Source of the DNA: Rhodothermales bacterium | GTDB taxonomy: Bacteria > Bacteroidota > Rhodothermia > Rhodothermales > JAHQVL01 | Assembly (NCBI GenBank): GCA_041391505.1 | Contig: JAWKNW010000004.1 | Location: 62,001 to 126,000, forward strand | DNA: 64,000 nucleotides | Direction: 5' to 3' | Part shown: positions 55,778 through 64,000 of the stretch, in pieces | Numbering within the stretch: position 1 is the first letter of the stretch | Layout: each line of letters begins with the position of its first letter | Position numbers and translations under genes: made by a program | Notes under the pieces: generated by a model | Told to the model about the DNA's origin: nothing | Database searches by the model: none | The model's input: the letters and a program-made list of their open reading frames with translations, nothing else

Positions 55778-55818
55778 GCCCGGCGTGCCGCTTCCGCAAT
55801 GGCAGCGACACGCCGGGC
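55778..55818 (-). terminator. Terminator/attenuator between acpP and fabF
   Basis: On the minus strand a perfect 10-base stem (GCCCGGCGTG pairing with CACGCCGGGC; 55809-55818 and 55778-55787) encloses a 21-base loop and is followed by ATTTTTG. It starts 12 bases after the acpP stop. Partial termination here would give more acpP than fabF message. Confidence 0.75.
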
Positions 55819-55830
55819 CTGCATACCGAA

Positions 55831-56067
55831 TCAGCTCGTTTTTTCTTTCAGATAGTCAACGGCGTGCCCGACCGTGGAGATCTTTTCGGCGTCCTCATCT
55901 GGAATCGTGACATCGAATTCTTTTTCGAATTCCATGATGAGCTCGACCGTGTCGAGTGAGTCTGCGCCGAGGTCGTTGATAAAAGAGGACTCGATGGTGA
56001 TGTTCTCTTCCTCAACGCCCAGCTTGTCGGCGACGATGGCGAAGACTTTGGATTTAATCTCGGACAT
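55831..56067 (-). CDS. acpP: Acyl carrier protein
   Basis: 78 residues, acidic. It carries growing fatty acids on a phosphopantetheine arm attached to Ser37 in the signature LGADSLDTVELIMEFE. The N-terminus (MSEIKSKVFAIVADKLGVEE) and the C-terminal VGHAVDYLKEKTS are typical of the four-helix family; length is normal. It is the first gene of the acpP-fabF pair, transcribed leftwards. The 224 bases upstream to the TetR gene hold its promoter; I do not see a FapR- or FadR-like palindrome there with confidence. Confidence 0.98.
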   Translation of the reverse strand: MSEIKSKVFAIVADKLGVEEENITIESSFINDLGADSLDTVELIMEFEKEFDVTIPDEDAEKISTVGHAVDYLKEKTS

Positions 56068-56291
56068 AACTAACGGCGTTCTTGCTGATGGTATGGTGGA
56101 TTGCGACGGGATCAGGCGGCGGGGTTTGCCGGTCTAGCCTGTGCCGAAGTCGCACTCGCGAGCGCGCTAAATTACTCCAGGGTATGGGTAGAAGCAACGC
56201 AGGCGCGCGTTTGGTGCAAACGCGCATCAAAACAGGCGGCTTAAATCCCGCCGGTTCGAGGATTGTTTCTGTCAGCGAAGACGCCCGCGTG

Positions 56292-56882
56292 TTACGCGCA
56301 CATGTTCATCATGGCCATTCGGCGCAGATGCTGAAGGGCGGATCGCAGATACGTCGTGGTTTGATACACGCGGCTGAGCCGGAACGCGCCTTCCAGGGTG
56401 CTGGTGATGTGCGCCGCAAAGGAGGGCGGGTCGATGGAGCGAACGAAGTCGCCGAGCAACCTGCCGCGGCGCAGCACATGCTCGATCGCAAGCTGGATGC
56501 CGAGCAGTTCGCGGCGGGCCAGCGCCTTGATGTCCGGATCGCACCCTTCTTCCGTGAGCGTGTTGAACAACGCGCAGCCTCCCTTGAGCGGGGGACGGGA
56601 AAAAAGGTACTCGAAGCCGTCGAAAATAGCCGCCAGCTGGTCGGGCGCGCTGGCGTGCGCGGCGATGACGCGATGGAGGTGCGCGACGGACTGGCCGGCG
56701 GCAAACGCGAAGGCCGCCCGGGCAAACTGGTCGGGCGTTTCGTACGCCCAGCTCAACTCGGTCTCCGTGTCGACGCACGCACGCCACACATCGGCAAAAT
56801 AGCGGTCGCTATAGCCGATATGGTTGAACAACTGCGCTGCTTCGTGGACGACGGTTTGTTTACTTACGCCTTCTGCACGCAT
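56292..56882 (-). CDS. TetR/AcrR-family transcriptional regulator
   Basis: 196 residues from the ATG at 56880-56882 (MRAEGVSKQTVVHEAAQLFN); 30 upstream in-frame codons with no TetR similarity are left out. The N-terminal helix-turn-helix aligns with the family, but the recognition helix is atypical: ACVDTETELSWAYETPDQFA replaces the usual AGVSKGTLYYHFKSKEEL, with acidic residues in place of Ser/Lys/Gly. The ligand domain has PPLKGGCALFNTLTEEGCDP, common in TetR members of the AcrR/YcdC sort. It would act as a ligand-released repressor. The neighbours (acpP, metK) do not point to one target. Confidence 0.85.
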   Translation of the reverse strand: MRAEGVSKQTVVHEAAQLFNHIGYSDRYFADVWRACVDTETELSWAYETPDQFARAAFAFAAGQSVAHLHRVIAAHASAPDQLAAIFDGFEYLFSRPPLKGGCALFNTLTEEGCDPDIKALARRELLGIQLAIEHVLRRGRLLGDFVRSIDPPSFAAHITSTLEGAFRLSRVYQTTTYLRSALQHLRRMAMMNMCA

Positions 56883-57366
56883 ACAGGATCTATGAATGAC
56901 GGCGATGTCGCCGTAGACGTTCTCGGGAAAAGAGATGGTCCGTACCCCGATTCGGAAAAAAGAAAGCACCAAAGAAAAGCGCTTCCAGGACGATTGTCAA
57001 TCGCCGCGATGTCGGTCGCTCACTTTTTTCGCGGGACGGACAGGTCCCTTTCTTCTAGCCATCCGTGTGCCAGATTGGTTCCGGCCGGCGCGCGTCAAAT
57101 TATCGGCGCCCCCGGAGCCCTGCCATCGCGACGCTTCCTCGCCGCCCGGCCCCCGGTCCCGCTAACAGAACGTCACTTTTTGGCCGATACCCGTAGGCAA
57201 CAGGATGCGCGACGTGGCGTAAGAGAAACGTTTTGTCCGGGATCGGAGCCCATCCGCCGGCGCGCGCGCTGGATCGGGTGGCGTCGGACCATGGTCGTCG
57301 CTCCGTCGTGCCAGGCGGCACTAGCCCCGCCGGCGTACCTCTTCATCTCTGATGCTAAAACCACGA
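56883..57366. other. 484-base intergenic region upstream of metK and tetR, no gene seen
   Basis: It contains the divergent starts of the TetR gene and metK. A short stem GGGAC/GTCCC (57033-57048) followed by TTTCTTCT may be a weak rightward terminator. I looked for a SAM riboswitch in front of metK and could not fit one. The remainder is GC-rich with no convincing reading frame. Confidence 0.4.
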
Positions 57367-58536
57367 ATGGCCTACCTGTTTACCTCTGAATCTGTATCCG
57401 AAGGACACCCGGATAAGGTTGCCGACCAGATCTCCGACGCCATCCTCGACGCGCTGCTCGCCCAGGATGCCTCCAGCCGCGTAGCCGTCGAAACGCTCGT
57501 GACGACCGGCCTGGTGATGCTCTCGGGCGAAGTGACGACGAGCGCTTACATCGACGTGCAGCAGATCGCGCGCGACGTGATCCGCGATATCGGCTACACG
57601 GATCCGCGCCTCCGGTTCGACTCGGATTCGTGCGGCGTCCTGAGCAGCATCCACGAGCAGAGCGCGGACATCAGCCAGGGGGTGACGGAAGGGGCCGGCC
57701 TGCACGCCGAGCAGGGCGCCGGCGACCAGGGCATGATGTTCGGATACGCGTCCCGCGAAACGGACGAACTGATGCCGATGACGCTGGTCTTCTCGCACGG
57801 CCTCGTCCGCGAACTCGCCCAGATCCGCAAACACACCAACCTGATGCCCTATCTGCGCCCCGACGCGAAGAGCCAGGTCACGATCGAATATGAAGACGAC
57901 CGACGCACCCCCCGGCGCGTGCACACGGTCGTCGTGTCGACCCAGCACGATGAGGAGGTGTCTCAGAAGCGGATCTATGACGATGTGCGCGAGATCCTCC
58001 TTCCGCGCGTCATTCCGGCCGAGCTGATCGACAAGGACCTCATCCTCCACGTCAACCCGACGGGGCGCTTCGTCATCGGCGGGCCGCATGGCGATACCGG
58101 GCTGACCGGGCGCAAGATCATCGTGGATACCTACGGCGGCCGCGGCGCGCACGGCGGCGGCGCCTTCAGCGGCAAGGACCCCTCGAAGGTCGACCGCTCG
58201 GCGGCCTATGCCGCGCGGCACGTGGCGAAAAATCTCGTAGCCGCCGGCCTCGCCGATGAAGTGCTCGTCCAGATCGCCTACGCCATCGGCGTCGCCGCCC
58301 CGGTGTCGATCGACGTGAGCACCTATGGCACAGGAGTTGTTTCTGATACACAGCTGGTGCAACTGGTTCGCGAGACGTTCGATTTGCGCCCGACATCCAT
58401 CATTCGTCAGCTGGATCTGCTTAAACCGAAATACCGCCAGACAGCTGCATACGGTCACTTTGGTCGTTCGGAGTTCTCCTGGGAGGCGCTCGATCGGGTG
58501 GACTCGCTGAAGCGGGCCGCCGCGCAGCTTGCCTGA
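57367..58536 (+). CDS. metK: S-adenosylmethionine synthetase
   Basis: 389 residues from ATG 57367 (MAYLFTSESVSEGHPDKVAD); an ATG five codons upstream (57352) adds a non-conserved tail. It makes SAM from methionine and ATP. Family signatures: SEGHPDKVADQISDA (ATP/metal site), GAGDQGMMFGYA and GGGAFSGKDPSKVDRSAAY; the glycine-rich PHGDTGLTGRKIIVDTYGG lies in between. Length is normal. It is followed after 29 bases by the giant exported peptidase, then by ahcY, which recycles the SAM by-product; all three point the same way, so metK and ahcY may be co-expressed through the peptidase gene. Confidence 0.97.
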   Translation: MAYLFTSESVSEGHPDKVADQISDAILDALLAQDASSRVAVETLVTTGLVMLSGEVTTSAYIDVQQIARDVIRDIGYTDPRLRFDSDSCGVLSSIHEQSADISQGVTEGAGLHAEQGAGDQGMMFGYASRETDELMPMTLVFSHGLVRELAQIRKHTNLMPYLRPDAKSQVTIEYEDDRRTPRRVHTVVVSTQHDEEVSQKRIYDDVREILLPRVIPAELIDKDLILHVNPTGRFVIGGPHGDTGLTGRKIIVDTYGGRGAHGGGAFSGKDPSKVDRSAAYAARHVAKNLVAAGLADEVLVQIAYAIGVAAPVSIDVSTYGTGVVSDTQLVQLVRETFDLRPTSIIRQLDLLKPKYRQTAAYGHFGRSEFSWEALDRVDSLKRAAAQLA

Positions 58537-58565
58537 CGGACCGAGCGACCACGTCTCACTATGGA

Positions 58566-61500
58566 ATGCCTCGATATACTTCGCACCTGATTCTTGCGGG
58601 CGTCATGCTGGCTGTCCTCGCCTCCCCGGCGTTCGGGCAGGCGCGGCAGCCGCAAGCGCGCGTGGCGGATGTTTTGTCCGCCGTCGCGGCCGCTCGGTAC
58701 GCGCCGGAGGACACGCTGACCCGGTTCCGGACGCGTGTCGTCCCGGAGGGGCGGGTGGATATCGACGACGGTGTGTTGCGGGCACGCTATCGCATCGAGG
58801 CGCCTCCGCCGCCGGCATCGCTCGGCGATGAGGCGGTCGCCCGGCGCTACCTCGCGGACCAGGCCGGTTCCTTCGGCATGGAAGCCTCGCTGGACGATCT
58901 CGTGCTCGCGGACCGCGTCGAGAGCGAGGGGGCCCGGCATCTCACGTTTCAGCAGATGTATCGCGGCATTCCGGTGTACCACCGGACCGTCCGCGTCAAC
59001 CTGGATGGCCGCCGCGCGCCGGCGATGGTGCTTAGCGGCTATGCCCCGAACCTGGCTCGAAACGCCGCGCTGGACGTGCAGCCGCTCCGCTCGGCCGGCG
59101 AGGTGCTCGCGCTGGCCCGGGATGCGCTCCAGGGCGATCTCGCCCGCAGCGTGCCGGCGGAGCTGGTCGTGATCCCTCGCCCCGAACCGCGGCTGGCCTG
59201 GCGGCTCGTCGCCTGGAGCGAACGGAATCACGGCGAGTGGGAGCTGCTCATCGACGATAGGTCGGGCGCGCTCATCCAGATCCGCGACCTGAGCACGCAC
59301 GCGCGTCCCTATGTCGCGTCGCCCTCCGAAACGAGGGCGCATCTCCCGCCGGCCCCCGCCGTCGGCGCGGCCGGCATGGCGACGGGACAGGGCTTCGCTT
59401 TCAACCCCGATCCGCTCTCCACGTCGGGCCTGACGTACGCGCAGGCGTTCGACGATGCGGACGATCAGGACGTGCCGGCCATCAACGACCAGCGGGTGCT
59501 CGTCGACCTCCCCGACATCGCGCTGGGCAACGACGGGCTGTACCGCCTCGAGGGGCCGCATGTCAAGATCGTCGGCCAGAGCCCGGCCGGCAGCGACGTC
59601 TACGCGCCGCCCGCCGAGACGCTGCCCGACGGATTCCGGTATGGGCGCGCGGACGACGCCTTCGAGGCGGTAAACGTCTATTACCACGTCGACACCAGCC
59701 AGCGGTATGTGAAATCGCTGAATATCGGGCGGCCGATCCAGGATCGCGCCATCTCGATCAACCCGTTCGGGCTCGGCAACGAAGACAATTCGCGGTTCTA
59801 TCCGACGCTGAATTACATCGCGTTTGGCGCCGGCGGGGTGGACGATGCCGAAGACGCGTTCGTGATCTGGCATGAATACGGCCATGCGCTGCTGCAGGAA
59901 AGCGCGCCCGGCTTGCTGGACAGCGCTGAGGGGCGCGCGCTGCACGAGGGATGGGCCGACTACTGGGCGGCCTCCTACGCCCGCTTTCTTGCGGAAGAGG
60001 GCGGTCTGGGGCGGTCAGACTGGGAAACGTTTTTTAAGTGGGATAGCGGCGACGGGGCCATCTGGGCCGGCCGGCATCTGGCGTTCCAGGGCACCTACCC
60101 CACCGCCACGCAGTGCGACGACCGCCCGACTTCCTGCGACATCTATGCCGATGGCATGCTCTGGGCTGTCTCGCAGATGGCGGTGTACGACGTGCTCGGG
60201 CGCACCGTGACGGATCGCCTCAACCTGGCCTCGCATGCCTATCTGATGCATCCCGTCACGTTCCGCGATGCCGCTGAGGCGGTCATCCAGGCGGATCTGG
60301 ATCTGTATGCCGGCGAACACGCCACGCAGCTGTTCGATCTGTTCGAGCAGCGCGGACTGGTCGACCGGACCGCCTTCAGCCCCCTCGCCACCCACGTGCC
60401 GATCACCTGGGTCGAGCAGCTCGGCGGCGAGGTCGCGTTCGTGGTCGATGCCGTGGGCGTCTCCTCGGAAATCGACGCGGTGTCGATCACGTATGGCTTT
60501 GACGGCACCCTTACCCAGCAGCTCACGCTGAATCCGGCGGGCGACGATCGGTATGAGGGCGTGCTCGCCCTGCCTTCCGAGGCCGGCAACGTGGTGTACG
60601 CGGTGGAAGTGACCGACAAGCGCGGCCTGATGACGCGGCTGCCCTCGGCCGACATGGAAACCCGGTATTCGTTCACGCTCGGGCCGGACGCCGAACCGCC
60701 CGTCGTGGCGCATGAGCCGCTTGGCCTCGTTGCGCTGGCCGACTGGCCGCCCGTCGTGACCGTGGAGGCTACGGACAATCTGGGGATCGAGGGGGTGTCG
60801 GTGCTGTTCCGGATCGTCAATCCCCTCGGCGGCGTGATCGCGGATTCCTCATTTGGATTGACCCGGGTCGACGGTTCGTACCAGGGCGCCTTTCCGGTGC
60901 CGGTGGAGGATATGGAGCCCGCGAGCGTCGTCTCGTATCAGATCGTGGCGCGCGATCGCTCGCTCGGCGCGAACGAAACCGCCCTGCCGGCCGATGGCCC
61001 CTTCACCTTTTCCATCGTGGCCGATGGCGGGGTGTTGAGGTTCTATGATTTCGAGGCGAGCGTGGACGGCATCGAGTCGAATGGCCTGTGGCAACAGGCA
61101 ACCCCGGTCTTCGGGACCCGCTTCGCCCATTCCGGCGCCAGGGTCTGGGGCATCAATCCCGCCGGGGCCTATTCGGATCAGGCCGGCATCTCCTCCCTCA
61201 CGCTGCCGCCCCTGCGGGTGCGGACGGCAGGGGATACCTATCTCGTCTTCTGGCACTATTACGATACCGAAAGCGCCGGGGATGGGTCGACCACGCTGTG
61301 GGATGGTGGAAACATCAAGGTGTCTGAAGATGGGGGCGCTACCTGGCGCGTGCTCGATCCGGTGGGCGGATACGACGGCGTCATCGACGCCGGCCGCAGC
61401 AACCCGATGGGCGGACAGGCCGCGTTCGGGGGCTTCAGCTATGGCTGGCAACGCGCCGTTGTTTCGCTTCCGGTGGCCGACGAGGTCCTGCTCCGGTTTG

Positions 61501-62729
61501 ATTTCGGAACGGATGCGGGCAACGACCAGCCGGCGCAGGGCTATGCCGGCTGGTATCTCGACGACATCACCGTGCTGGGTGAGGCGCCCGAGGATGTGGA
61601 GCGGCCCGAGGCCTCGCTGCTGCCGGCCTACCGGTTGGCCCTCTCGCCCGGGCAGGATCTGCCCGATCTCTACGTCGAAGCCGGCGACAACGTCGGTGTC
61701 GAGCGGGTGGAGGCGTTGTACAAGGTGTATCGCCGCGCCGGCATCGACGAAGGCGCGATCCGCTTGCCGATGAGCGCGGACGATCGACGGGTGTTCGAGG
61801 CCCCGTTCGCGCTGGCGTCCGGGGCAGGGCTCGTCGTGGGGGACAGCATTACGTTCCGGTTGCGTCTCGTCGATTTCGATGGAAATATCGCCGTCTATCC
61901 GGCCAGCGATGAACGGCCGTTCCGGATCGAATACCGGTTGCAGGAAGCCCTCAATCTGATGCCGGATGCGGTCTTATCGGGTTCATGGCGCTGGGATGGG
62001 ACGCAGTGGAGTGTCCAGAGTGTGGGCAATGCCGCCTATTCGGGCCTCGTGATGGGGCCGCTCGATCTGCCGGACAACGTCGATAATCTCTCGCTGCTGC
62101 TGATCTATCAGTGGGAGGCGAGCCTGCGGGCCGGCGAGGTCGGGATGAATGTGAAGCTATCCGACGATGGGGGCGCCTCATGGGCGCTCCTTCAGCCCGT
62201 CGATGGCTACGAAGGCGTGATGGCCTCGACCGCGATACGCCAGATGGCCGGCGAATCGGCGTTCGTCGGCCGGCAGGTGGGGTTGCAGCAGGCGGTGTTC
62301 GACTTGCTCGAGAGGAAAGGGCGCCAGATTTACCTGCGCATCGACGCCGCCGGCGTCCCCGGACCCGAGGAAGGGCCCTGGCGCGTGGGCACGGCCAGCC
62401 TGCGCTACTCCACGCTGGAGACCGTCGGGGGAGGGTTCGATATTCCCCGCGCGCTGGCGCTCCACGCGAACTATCCGAATCCGTTCACCACAGGCACGAA
62501 CCTGTCCTATACTCTCGCGGAAGAGGGCCATGTCGAACTGGCGGTTTACGATGTCCTCGGACGGCAGATGGATGTGCTCGTCGACGCCACGCAGCCGGCC
62601 GGATCGTATACGCTCCCGTACGAGGTCGGTCATCTGGCCAGCGGGGTGTACCTCTTGCGGCTGTCGACCCCGGCCGGCGTCAAGGTGGTGCGGCTGGTGA
62701 AAGTAGAACGTACGAGCCGCGCCCGATAA
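58566..62729 (+). CDS. T9SS-exported M36/fungalysin-like metallopeptidase with MAM-like and sorting domains
   Basis: 1387 residues. Signal peptide MPRYTSHLILAGVMLAVLAS (cleavage near AFGQA). Residues ~60-250 are a FTP/PepSY-type propeptide (FQQMYRGIPVYHRTVRVNLD). The catalytic domain has the zinc site HEYGH at 436-440 and the third ligand Glu461 in ALHEGWADYWA, a gluzincin arrangement. After ~640 come Ig-like/beta modules, two MAM-like domains (starting FYDFEASVDGIESNGLWQ and around ALNLMPDAVLSGSWRWDG), and a C-terminal T9SS sorting domain (NYPNPF at 1302, VYDVLGRQMDVLVD, GVYLLRLSTPAGVKVVRLVK). It would be secreted or attached to the cell surface to degrade proteins. Large for its family; its position between metK and ahcY is odd. 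Confidence 0.9.
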   Translation: MPRYTSHLILAGVMLAVLASPAFGQARQPQARVADVLSAVAAARYAPEDTLTRFRTRVVPEGRVDIDDGVLRARYRIEAPPPPASLGDEAVARRYLADQAGSFGMEASLDDLVLADRVESEGARHLTFQQMYRGIPVYHRTVRVNLDGRRAPAMVLSGYAPNLARNAALDVQPLRSAGEVLALARDALQGDLARSVPAELVVIPRPEPRLAWRLVAWSERNHGEWELLIDDRSGALIQIRDLSTHARPYVASPSETRAHLPPAPAVGAAGMATGQGFAFNPDPLSTSGLTYAQAFDDADDQDVPAINDQRVLVDLPDIALGNDGLYRLEGPHVKIVGQSPAGSDVYAPPAETLPDGFRYGRADDAFEAVNVYYHVDTSQRYVKSLNIGRPIQDRAISINPFGLGNEDNSRFYPTLNYIAFGAGGVDDAEDAFVIWHEYGHALLQESAPGLLDSAEGRALHEGWADYWAASYARFLAEEGGLGRSDWETFFKWDSGDGAIWAGRHLAFQGTYPTATQCDDRPTSCDIYADGMLWAVSQMAVYDVLGRTVTDRLNLASHAYLMHPVTFRDAAEAVIQADLDLYAGEHATQLFDLFEQRGLVDRTAFSPLATHVPITWVEQLGGEVAFVVDAVGVSSEIDAVSITYGFDGTLTQQLTLNPAGDDRYEGVLALPSEAGNVVYAVEVTDKRGLMTRLPSADMETRYSFTLGPDAEPPVVAHEPLGLVALADWPPVVTVEATDNLGIEGVSVLFRIVNPLGGVIADSSFGLTRVDGSYQGAFPVPVEDMEPASVVSYQIVARDRSLGANETALPADGPFTFSIVADGGVLRFYDFEASVDGIESNGLWQQATPVFGTRFAHSGARVWGINPAGAYSDQAGISSLTLPPLRVRTAGDTYLVFWHYYDTESAGDGSTTLWDGGNIKVSEDGGATWRVLDPVGGYDGVIDAGRSNPMGGQAAFGGFSYGWQRAVVSLPVADEVLLRFDFGTDAGNDQPAQGYAGWYLDDITVLGEAPEDVERPEASLLPAYRLALSPGQDLPDLYVEAGDNVGVERVEALYKVYRRAGIDEGAIRLPMSADDRRVFEAPFALASGAGLVVGDSITFRLRLVDFDGNIAVYPASDERPFRIEYRLQEALNLMPDAVLSGSWRWDGTQWSVQSVGNAAYSGLVMGPLDLPDNVDNLSLLLIYQWEASLRAGEVGMNVKLSDDGGASWALLQPVDGYEGVMASTAIRQMAGESAFVGRQVGLQQAVFDLLERKGRQIYLRIDAAGVPGPEEGPWRVGTASLRYSTLETVGGGFDIPRALALHANYPNPFTTGTNLSYTLAEEGHVELAVYDVLGRQMDVLVDATQPAGSYTLPYEVGHLASGVYLLRLSTPAGVKVVRLVKVERTSRAR

Positions 62730-62913
62730 CGGGATCGCGTGTGCGCCGCGGCTGCTTGGGGGAGGGGGATCGACCCGCGCCGGCAAGAATTTTCCGGATG
62801 GGCGCAACCTCGGGCAAGGGGTTCTGTTTATTGGGCGGAATGGGGGCGCACTCGTGGCTCGCAGCGCTGCCGCCGCTCGTTTGACTTGTTTTACATCGAC
62901 TTAAAAAGAGATC

Positions 62914-64000
62914 ATGGACCACAAAGAAGGATCCTACAAAGTGCGCGATCTGGGCATGGCCGACGCCGGCCGCATGCGCATCGAATGGGCGGAGAGCCGT
63001 ATGCCGGTGCTCATGCGCCTTCGCGAGAAATACGCGGAATCCAAGCCCTTCAAAGGCTACAAGATCACCGGCTGCCTTCACGTGACGAAAGAGACCGCCG
63101 TGCTGATCGAGACGCTCGCCGCCTGCGGCGCCGAGGTGGCGTGGAGCGGGTGCAACCCGTTGAGCACGAACGACGAAGTGGCTGCGGCCCTCGCGAAAGG
63201 CGGCATCGAGATTTATGCCTGGCATGGCATGAATACCGAGGAATTCTACTGGTGCATCGACCGCACGATCGACAAGACGCCGCACCTCACGCTTGATGAC
63301 GGCGCCGACCTCATCTTTACCGTCCACAATCGTTTCCCCGAGAAGGCGAACACGATCATCGGCGGCAGCGAAGAAACCACGACGGGCGTCCATCGCCTCC
63401 GCGCCATGGCGGCGGACGGCAAGATGCTGTACCCGGTCTACGCCGTCAACGACGCGGAGACGAAATGGGACTTCGATAACGTCTACGGCACCGGGCAGAG
63501 CACGCTCGACGGCGTGCTGCGCGCGACGAGCGTGCTCATCGCCGGCAAAAACGTCGTCGTCGCCGGCTACGGCCATTGCGGCCGCGGCGTCGCGATGCGG
63601 GCGAAAGGGCTGGGCGCCAATGTCATCGTGACCGAGGTGAAGCCGACGGCCGCTCTCAAGGCTATCCTCGAGGGCAACAAGGTGATGACGATGGACGAAG
63701 CCGCTGCGGTCGGCGACATCTTCATCACGGCTACCGGCATGAGCGACGTGGTTCGCGGCCGGCACTTCGCCAAGATGAAGGACGGCGCCATCGTCTGCAA
63801 CACGGGGCACTACGACGTCGAGCTCAACCTGAAGGAGCTGGCGGAGCTGTCCACCGATACGCGCATCATCCGCGCCAACAACCGGGAGTACACCCTGGAA
63901 AACGGCCGGCGCGTGTTCGTCCTGGCGGACGGACGCCTGGTCAACCTCGCGGCGGCGGAAGGCCATCCGTCGGAAGTGATGGACATGAGCTTCGCCAACC
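62914..64000 (+). CDS. ahcY: Adenosylhomocysteinase (3' end outside window)
   Basis: 362 codons visible from ATG 62914 (MDHKEGSYKVRDLGMADAGR); the frame runs off the right edge without a stop. It hydrolyses S-adenosylhomocysteine to adenosine and homocysteine, relieving product inhibition of methyltransferases. Substrate and NAD regions are visible: CLHVTKETAVLIETLAACGA, EEFYWCIDRTI, DDGADLIFTVHN, the Rossmann motif VVAGYGHCGRGVAMRAKGLG, TATGMSDVV, and NTGHYDVELN. It completes the SAM cycle with metK upstream. About 70-80 residues are missing. The 184-base gap before it shows no recognisable SAH riboswitch; TTGACT near 62882 might be part of a promoter. Confidence 0.95.
   Translation, partial: MDHKEGSYKVRDLGMADAGRMRIEWAESRMPVLMRLREKYAESKPFKGYKITGCLHVTKETAVLIETLAACGAEVAWSGCNPLSTNDEVAAALAKGGIEIYAWHGMNTEEFYWCIDRTIDKTPHLTLDDGADLIFTVHNRFPEKANTIIGGSEETTTGVHRLRAMAADGKMLYPVYAVNDAETKWDFDNVYGTGQSTLDGVLRATSVLIAGKNVVVAGYGHCGRGVAMRAKGLGANVIVTEVKPTAALKAILEGNKVMTMDEAAAVGDIFITATGMSDVVRGRHFAKMKDGAIVCNTGHYDVELNLKELAELSTDTRIIRANNREYTLENGRRVFVLADGRLVNLAAAEGHPSEVMDMSFAN

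Noticed and set aside
57049..57366. SAM riboswitch upstream of metK
   Set aside because: No match to the core elements of the SAM classes I know could be placed by eye.
62730..62913. SAH riboswitch upstream of ahcY
   Set aside because: The region has GC-rich stems but not the conserved SAH-aptamer core.

Overview
The window looks like chromosomal DNA of a GC-rich member of the Bacteroidota/Rhodothermota (FCB) group, probably a Rhodothermales-like marine or halophilic bacterium. The evidence is as follows. Two proteins carry C-terminal type IX secretion (T9SS) sorting domains (41138-41641 and 58566-62729). Large fused FtsX/MacB permeases of the kind common in Bacteroidota are expanded into a tandem array. 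Shine-Dalgarno sequences are mostly weak or absent. The acnA, fabF, acpP, metK and ahcY products are ordinary heterotrophic housekeeping enzymes. The species assignment is inference; no rRNA is present.

Layout. (1) 1-6214: the 3' part of a large RHS-repeat polymorphic toxin with an Ntox50-type C-terminal toxin tip, followed by a row of small AT-rich immunity-type genes. The base composition changes sharply at the core/tip junction near 3960. (2) 6282-7118: an AraC/O6-alkylguanine methyltransferase fusion. (3) 7201-37493: the centrepiece. An NtrC-type response regulator and its histidine kinase are transcribed leftwards. Facing them is a ~27 kb rightward cluster of a HlyD-type adaptor, a MacB/LolD-type ATPase, TEN consecutive FtsX/MacB-type permeases, an 88-residue protein of unknown function and a second ATPase. 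The divergent intergenic region holds a near-perfect sigma-54 promoter (TGGCAC-N5-TTGCA) plus two helically phased palindromes about 90-130 bp upstream of the predicted start, suggesting that the adjacent regulator drives the whole array. (4) 37587-41641: aconitase, a MazEF-type toxin-antitoxin pair and a shortened T9SS protein. (5) 41770-42811: a tRNA-Ala(CGC) with a terminator, and a Sel1-repeat lipoprotein. (6) 42840-46584: a leftward group with an M19 dipeptidase and two secreted alpha-toroid (prenyltransferase/squalene-oxidase-repeat-like) proteins, separated by two different tandem-repeat arrays. (7) 46895-49157: a small outer-membrane protein, an orphan Tat-type TRAP solute-binding protein and a LOG-family protein. 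(8) 49170-54457: a secreted Xaa-Pro aminopeptidase, a glycosyltransferase-like protein, MlaC, TolC and a DUF721/DciA protein. (9) 54476-56882: fabF and acpP with an intergenic terminator/attenuator, and a TetR regulator. (10) 57367-64000: metK, a very large T9SS-exported M36-like metallopeptidase, and ahcY, which is cut by the right edge.

How the genes fit together. The most unusual system is the sigma-54/NtrC-controlled multi-permease efflux or envelope-stress locus. One adaptor and two ATPases serve ten paralogous permeases that differ mainly in their periplasmic domains. Homologous spacers between some neighbours indicate growth by tandem duplication. The RHS locus at the left edge is a contact-toxin tip with an immunity bank. 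The right end combines the S-adenosylmethionine cycle (metK, ahcY) with an exported protease.
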